Assembly: GCA_024640385.1 (NCBI GenBank)
Contig: JAHEFC010000001.1
Location: 1-9,494 of the forward strand
Length of the DNA: 9,494 nt
Origin: Sphingobacteriales bacterium
GTDB taxonomy: Bacteria > Bacteroidota > Bacteroidia > Chitinophagales > Chitinophagaceae
Reading direction: 5' to 3'
This document shows, one piece after another, positions 7,507-9,494 of the stretch (within the stretch, counting starts at the first letter, position 1; each line of letters begins with the position of its first letter). The notes beneath the pieces were generated by a model. That model was not told where the DNA came from. It ran no database searches and saw only the letters and a list, made by a program, of their open reading frames with translations. The translations under genes and the position numbers were made by a program.

Positions 7507-7520
7507 TATTTTTTTCTTTT

Positions 7521-7566
7521 GACCTCCAAGGTCCCTACCTCCAAGGTCCCTACCTTGGAGGTAGGG
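7521..7566. repeat. Palindromic intergenic repeat, copy 1, with an extra tandem half-unit
   Basis: ACCTCCAAGGTCCCT occurs twice in tandem (7522-7536 and 7537-7551) and is followed by its inverted partner. CCCTACCTCCAAGGT (7533-7547) and ACCTTGGAGGTAGGG (7552-7566) form a perfect 15-bp stem with a 4-nt CCCT loop. The region separates divergent genes (tetR and nfeD), so a terminator for either is not the natural explanation. Together with copy 2 it looks like a dispersed repetitive palindrome. No coding potential. Confidence 0.85.
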
Positions 7567-7635
7567 GGTTACTCCTCTTTTAGCAAAATCATTGATTTAC
7601 AGAGGGTTAGTTTTTTCGTATCGTAAAATTAACTG

Positions 7636-7665
7636 CCTACCTCCAAGGTCCCTACCTTGGAGGTC
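7636..7665. repeat. Palindromic intergenic repeat, copy 2
   Basis: Bases 7636-7664 are identical over 29 nt to 7534-7562 in copy 1. ACCTCCAAGGT (7639-7649) pairs perfectly with ACCTTGGAGGT (7654-7664) across a CCCT loop, giving an 11-bp stem. It ends 24 nt before the nfeD start, so it would lie in the nfeD leader or right at its promoter. GACCTCCAAGGT at 7521-7532 and ACCTTGGAGGTC at 7654-7665 also form a 12-bp inverted pair enclosing the whole block. Confidence 0.85.
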
Positions 7666-7688
7666 GATAGTTTATATGTAACTTCAGA

Positions 7689-8969
7689 GTGGTGAAAAGA
7701 TTGACTCCATTTATTTTCCTGTTTCTTCTGCTTCCTGTGCTTGCATCTGCACAGAAAGTGCTTTCGGTTACGATCGACGGTTCAATCAATCCGGCATCTG
7801 CCAGTTATATAGAGCGGGGCATTAAAAAGGCCGAAAAGGAAAATGCACAATGCCTGATCATCAATCTCAACACGCCAGGTGGCTTGCTGAAATCCACGCG
7901 GGTAATAGTTGGCGCCATCATGGAATCACGCGTACCTGTGGTGGTATATGTTAATCCTCCAGGCGCCCACGCCGGATCGGCAGGGGTATTCATCACCATG
8001 GCAGCCCATATTGCAGCGATGGCCCCTGCAACCAATATCGGTGCGGCCCATCCAGTGTCTGGCAACGGAGCCCCCATGGATACCACTATGAATCGTAAGG
8101 CCACCAATGATGCCGTGGCTTTCATCCGAACCATCGCAGAAAAACGGAACCGCAATGCAGACTGGGCGGAAGAAGCCGTAAGAAACAGTGAATCAGTTAC
8201 GGGCATCATTGCTGTTCAGAAGCAAGTGGTTGACATGGTGGCCACCAGCACCCAGGAGTTGCTGAAAATGATCGACGGGCGGGAAGTTCAGCTAGGCAGA
8301 AAAACGGCATCGTTAAAAACTGCAACTGCGCCCGTTGAATATGTAGAAATGACTTTGGGGGAAGACCTGATGAATATATTCAGCGATCCCAATATCGCCT
8401 ACATCATTCTCATGATCGGGTTTTACGGGGTCCTTTTCGAATTATATAACCCGGGAGCCATATTCCCGGGAGTGGTTGGTGGAATTGCATTGATCATCGG
8501 ATTATATGCATTGAATTCTTTGCCGCTGAACTATGCAGGTCTCGCGCTGATCTTATTTGGATTGATATTACTCATCCTTGAAATTAAGATCACCAGTCAT
8601 GGTTTACTCACTATAGGCGGAGTGGCCTCTTTGGTTCTTGGTTCGCTTATGCTAATCCGTGAAGACCCTACCTTCCCGCTGCTGAAATTATCATTGTTGG
8701 TTATTTTCACCACTGTGGGTCTCACAGTTCTTTTCTTTCTTTTTATATTGGGCGCTGGCGTAAGAGCACTGAAATTAAAACCTGTGACAGGAGTTGAAGG
8801 ATTCATTGGTGAAACAGGTGTTGTTATGCAGGAATTGAATCCACTTGGCACAGTCCATGTGCACGGCGAGATCTGGCAGGCAGAATCAGTATCAGGTAAA
8901 ATTGAAAAAGGTGAGGCCATCCGGGTGCTTTCGGAGAAAGGCTTTTGCCTTAAAGTTGAACGAGTTTAA
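7689..8969 (+). CDS. Long-form NfeD protein: membrane-bound ClpP-class serine protease
   Basis: 426 residues. A signal peptide (KRLTPFIFLFLLLPVLASAQ) is followed by a ClpP/SppA-type protease domain at ~24-205. The Ser-Lys dyad expected for this family is visible: S97 in PPGAHAGSAGVF and K137 in MNRKATNDAVAF; the oxyanion-region TPGG is at 62-65. From ~234 to 357 come about five hydrophobic membrane segments, and ~365-424 forms the NfeD C-terminal beta-barrel (OB-like) domain (GFIGETGVV...GEIWQAES). In characterised relatives the protease cleaves the C-terminal region of the partner stomatin, and here a stomatin-like gene follows after 10 nt. The start is one of two adjacent GTG codons, 7689 or 7692; the second gives MKRLTPF and may be the true one. 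No ATG is available and no Shine-Dalgarno sequence is visible. Role: membrane protein quality control, by family analogy. Confidence 0.94.
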   Translation: MVKRLTPFIFLFLLLPVLASAQKVLSVTIDGSINPASASYIERGIKKAEKENAQCLIINLNTPGGLLKSTRVIVGAIMESRVPVVVYVNPPGAHAGSAGVFITMAAHIAAMAPATNIGAAHPVSGNGAPMDTTMNRKATNDAVAFIRTIAEKRNRNADWAEEAVRNSESVTGIIAVQKQVVDMVATSTQELLKMIDGREVQLGRKTASLKTATAPVEYVEMTLGEDLMNIFSDPNIAYIILMIGFYGVLFELYNPGAIFPGVVGGIALIIGLYALNSLPLNYAGLALILFGLILLILEIKITSHGLLTIGGVASLVLGSLMLIREDPTFPLLKLSLLVIFTTVGLTVLFFLFILGAGVRALKLKPVTGVEGFIGETGVVMQELNPLGTVHVHGEIWQAESVSGKIEKGEAIRVLSEKGFCLKVERV

Positions 8970-8979
8970 AAATTGAAAT

Positions 8980-9494
8980 ATGGAAAATGTTCCTGTAGTT
9001 CTCATTCTTGCAATTGTATTTGGCCTCTACATTCTTATGACATCCATCCGCATTCTCCAGGAGTATGAGCGTGCGGTTATTTTTCGCTTAGGTCGTTTGG
9101 CCGGTCAGGGTGTAAAAGGTCCTGGATTGATACTGCTTATACCAATTATTGATAAGATGGTAAAAGTGAGTTTGCGTACGGTGGTACTTGATGTGACACC
9201 ACAGGATGTGATCACGCAGGATAACGTGTCCATTAAAGTAAATGCTGTAGTGTATTTCAGGGTGATGCATCCGGATAAGGCCATCATCCAGGTGGAGAAT
9301 TATCTGCAGGCCACTTCCCAGATCTCGCAGACAACACTGCGTTCTGTATGTGGTCAGTCTGAACTGGATGAGATTCTCTCCCAGCGTGAGAAGATCAACC
9401 AGCAATTACAGCAGATCATTGACGGGCATACGGAACCCTGGGGTATCAAGGTGTCTAATGTGGAGCTGAAACAGATCGATCTTCCACAGGAGAT
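8980..9494 (+). CDS. Slipin/stomatin-like SPFH-domain membrane protein, 3' truncated by window
   Basis: Translation from the ATG at 8980 gives 171 complete codons without a stop to the window edge. An N-terminal membrane segment ([17 protein letters not shown], ~4-20) leads into the SPFH/Band 7 domain. It has the expected landmarks: [26 protein letters not shown], a [16 protein letters not shown] strand and [20 protein letters not shown] with REKIN after it, all strongly stomatin/slipin-like. These proteins oligomerise on the cytoplasmic membrane and organise membrane microdomains. The gene lies 10 nt downstream of the nfeD-type protease gene, the conserved NfeD-slipin operon arrangement. The C-terminal coiled coil and the tail that would be the protease substrate lie beyond the window. 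Confidence 0.95.
   Translation, partial: MENVPVVLILAIVFGLYILMTSIRILQEYERAVIFRLGRLAGQGVKGPGLILLIPIIDKMVKVSLRTVVLDVTPQDVITQDNVSIKVNAVVYFRVMHPDKAIIQVENYLQATSQISQTTLRSVCGQSELDEILSQREKINQQLQQIIDGHTEPWGIKVSNVELKQIDLPQE

Noticed and set aside
7592..7615. nfeD promoter from TTG (7592-7594) and TAGTTTTT (7608-7615)
   Set aside because: The spacing of 13 nt is too short for a Bacteroidota promoter, and no alternative in the region gives both boxes at proper spacing.
1033..7665. Possible relation between the two structures at 1033-1177 and 7521-7665, both 145 bp
   Set aside because: Their arm sequences are unrelated and the internal organisation differs, so the equal length appears to be coincidence.
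7521..7665. CRISPR-like array
   Set aside because: Only two copies of a palindromic repeat separated by about 70 nt, with a tandem half-unit and no cas genes; spacing and repeat number do not fit.
7805..8209. 134-codon minus-strand frame inside the NfeD gene
   Set aside because: It lies opposite the protease domain with its catalytic Ser and Lys motifs, which is clearly the coding strand.

Overview
The window looks like a chromosomal segment of a Bacteroidota bacterium, probably Chitinophagaceae-like. Reasons: moderate GC, almost no Shine-Dalgarno sequences, a promoter of the Bacteroidota TTTG / TAnnTTTG type in front of the TetR gene, lipoprotein and outer-membrane efflux parts typical of the phylum, and a multidomain alpha-L-fucosidase. 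This assignment is inference from gene content; there is no rRNA or other marker gene.

Layout: (1) 1-1018 (+): C-terminal part of a GH29-type alpha-L-fucosidase carrying extra beta-sandwich modules. (2) 1019-1177: the junction between convergent genes, holding a 145-bp nested inverted repeat whose outer arm includes the last codons of the efflux pump gene. (3) 1156-7457 (-): a compact tripartite efflux locus transcribed right to left in the order tetR, tolC-like, membrane fusion protein, RND permease. Gaps inside the three-gene operon are 11 and 19 nt. Matching TetR-type operator palindromes (TGAACA-C-TGTTCA) lie in front of tetR and in front of the tolC-like gene. (4) 7458-7688: the divergent intergenic region with the tetR promoter/operator and two copies of a 29-bp sequence that forms hairpins. 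(5) 7689-9494 (+): a long-form NfeD membrane serine protease followed 10 nt later by a stomatin/slipin SPFH protein, cut by the window end.

How the parts work together: the TetR protein probably represses itself and the pump operon by occupying promoter spacers until a ligand releases it. The adaptor, RND permease and outer-membrane channel would then form a proton-driven tripartite exporter across both membranes. The NfeD/slipin pair is a separate, widely conserved membrane-quality-control unit. No RNA gene, transposase, CRISPR array or phage gene was found. Most of the window is ordinary; the points worth a second look are the long inverted repeat at the pump operon's 3' end, the paired operators and the palindromic repeats upstream of nfeD.
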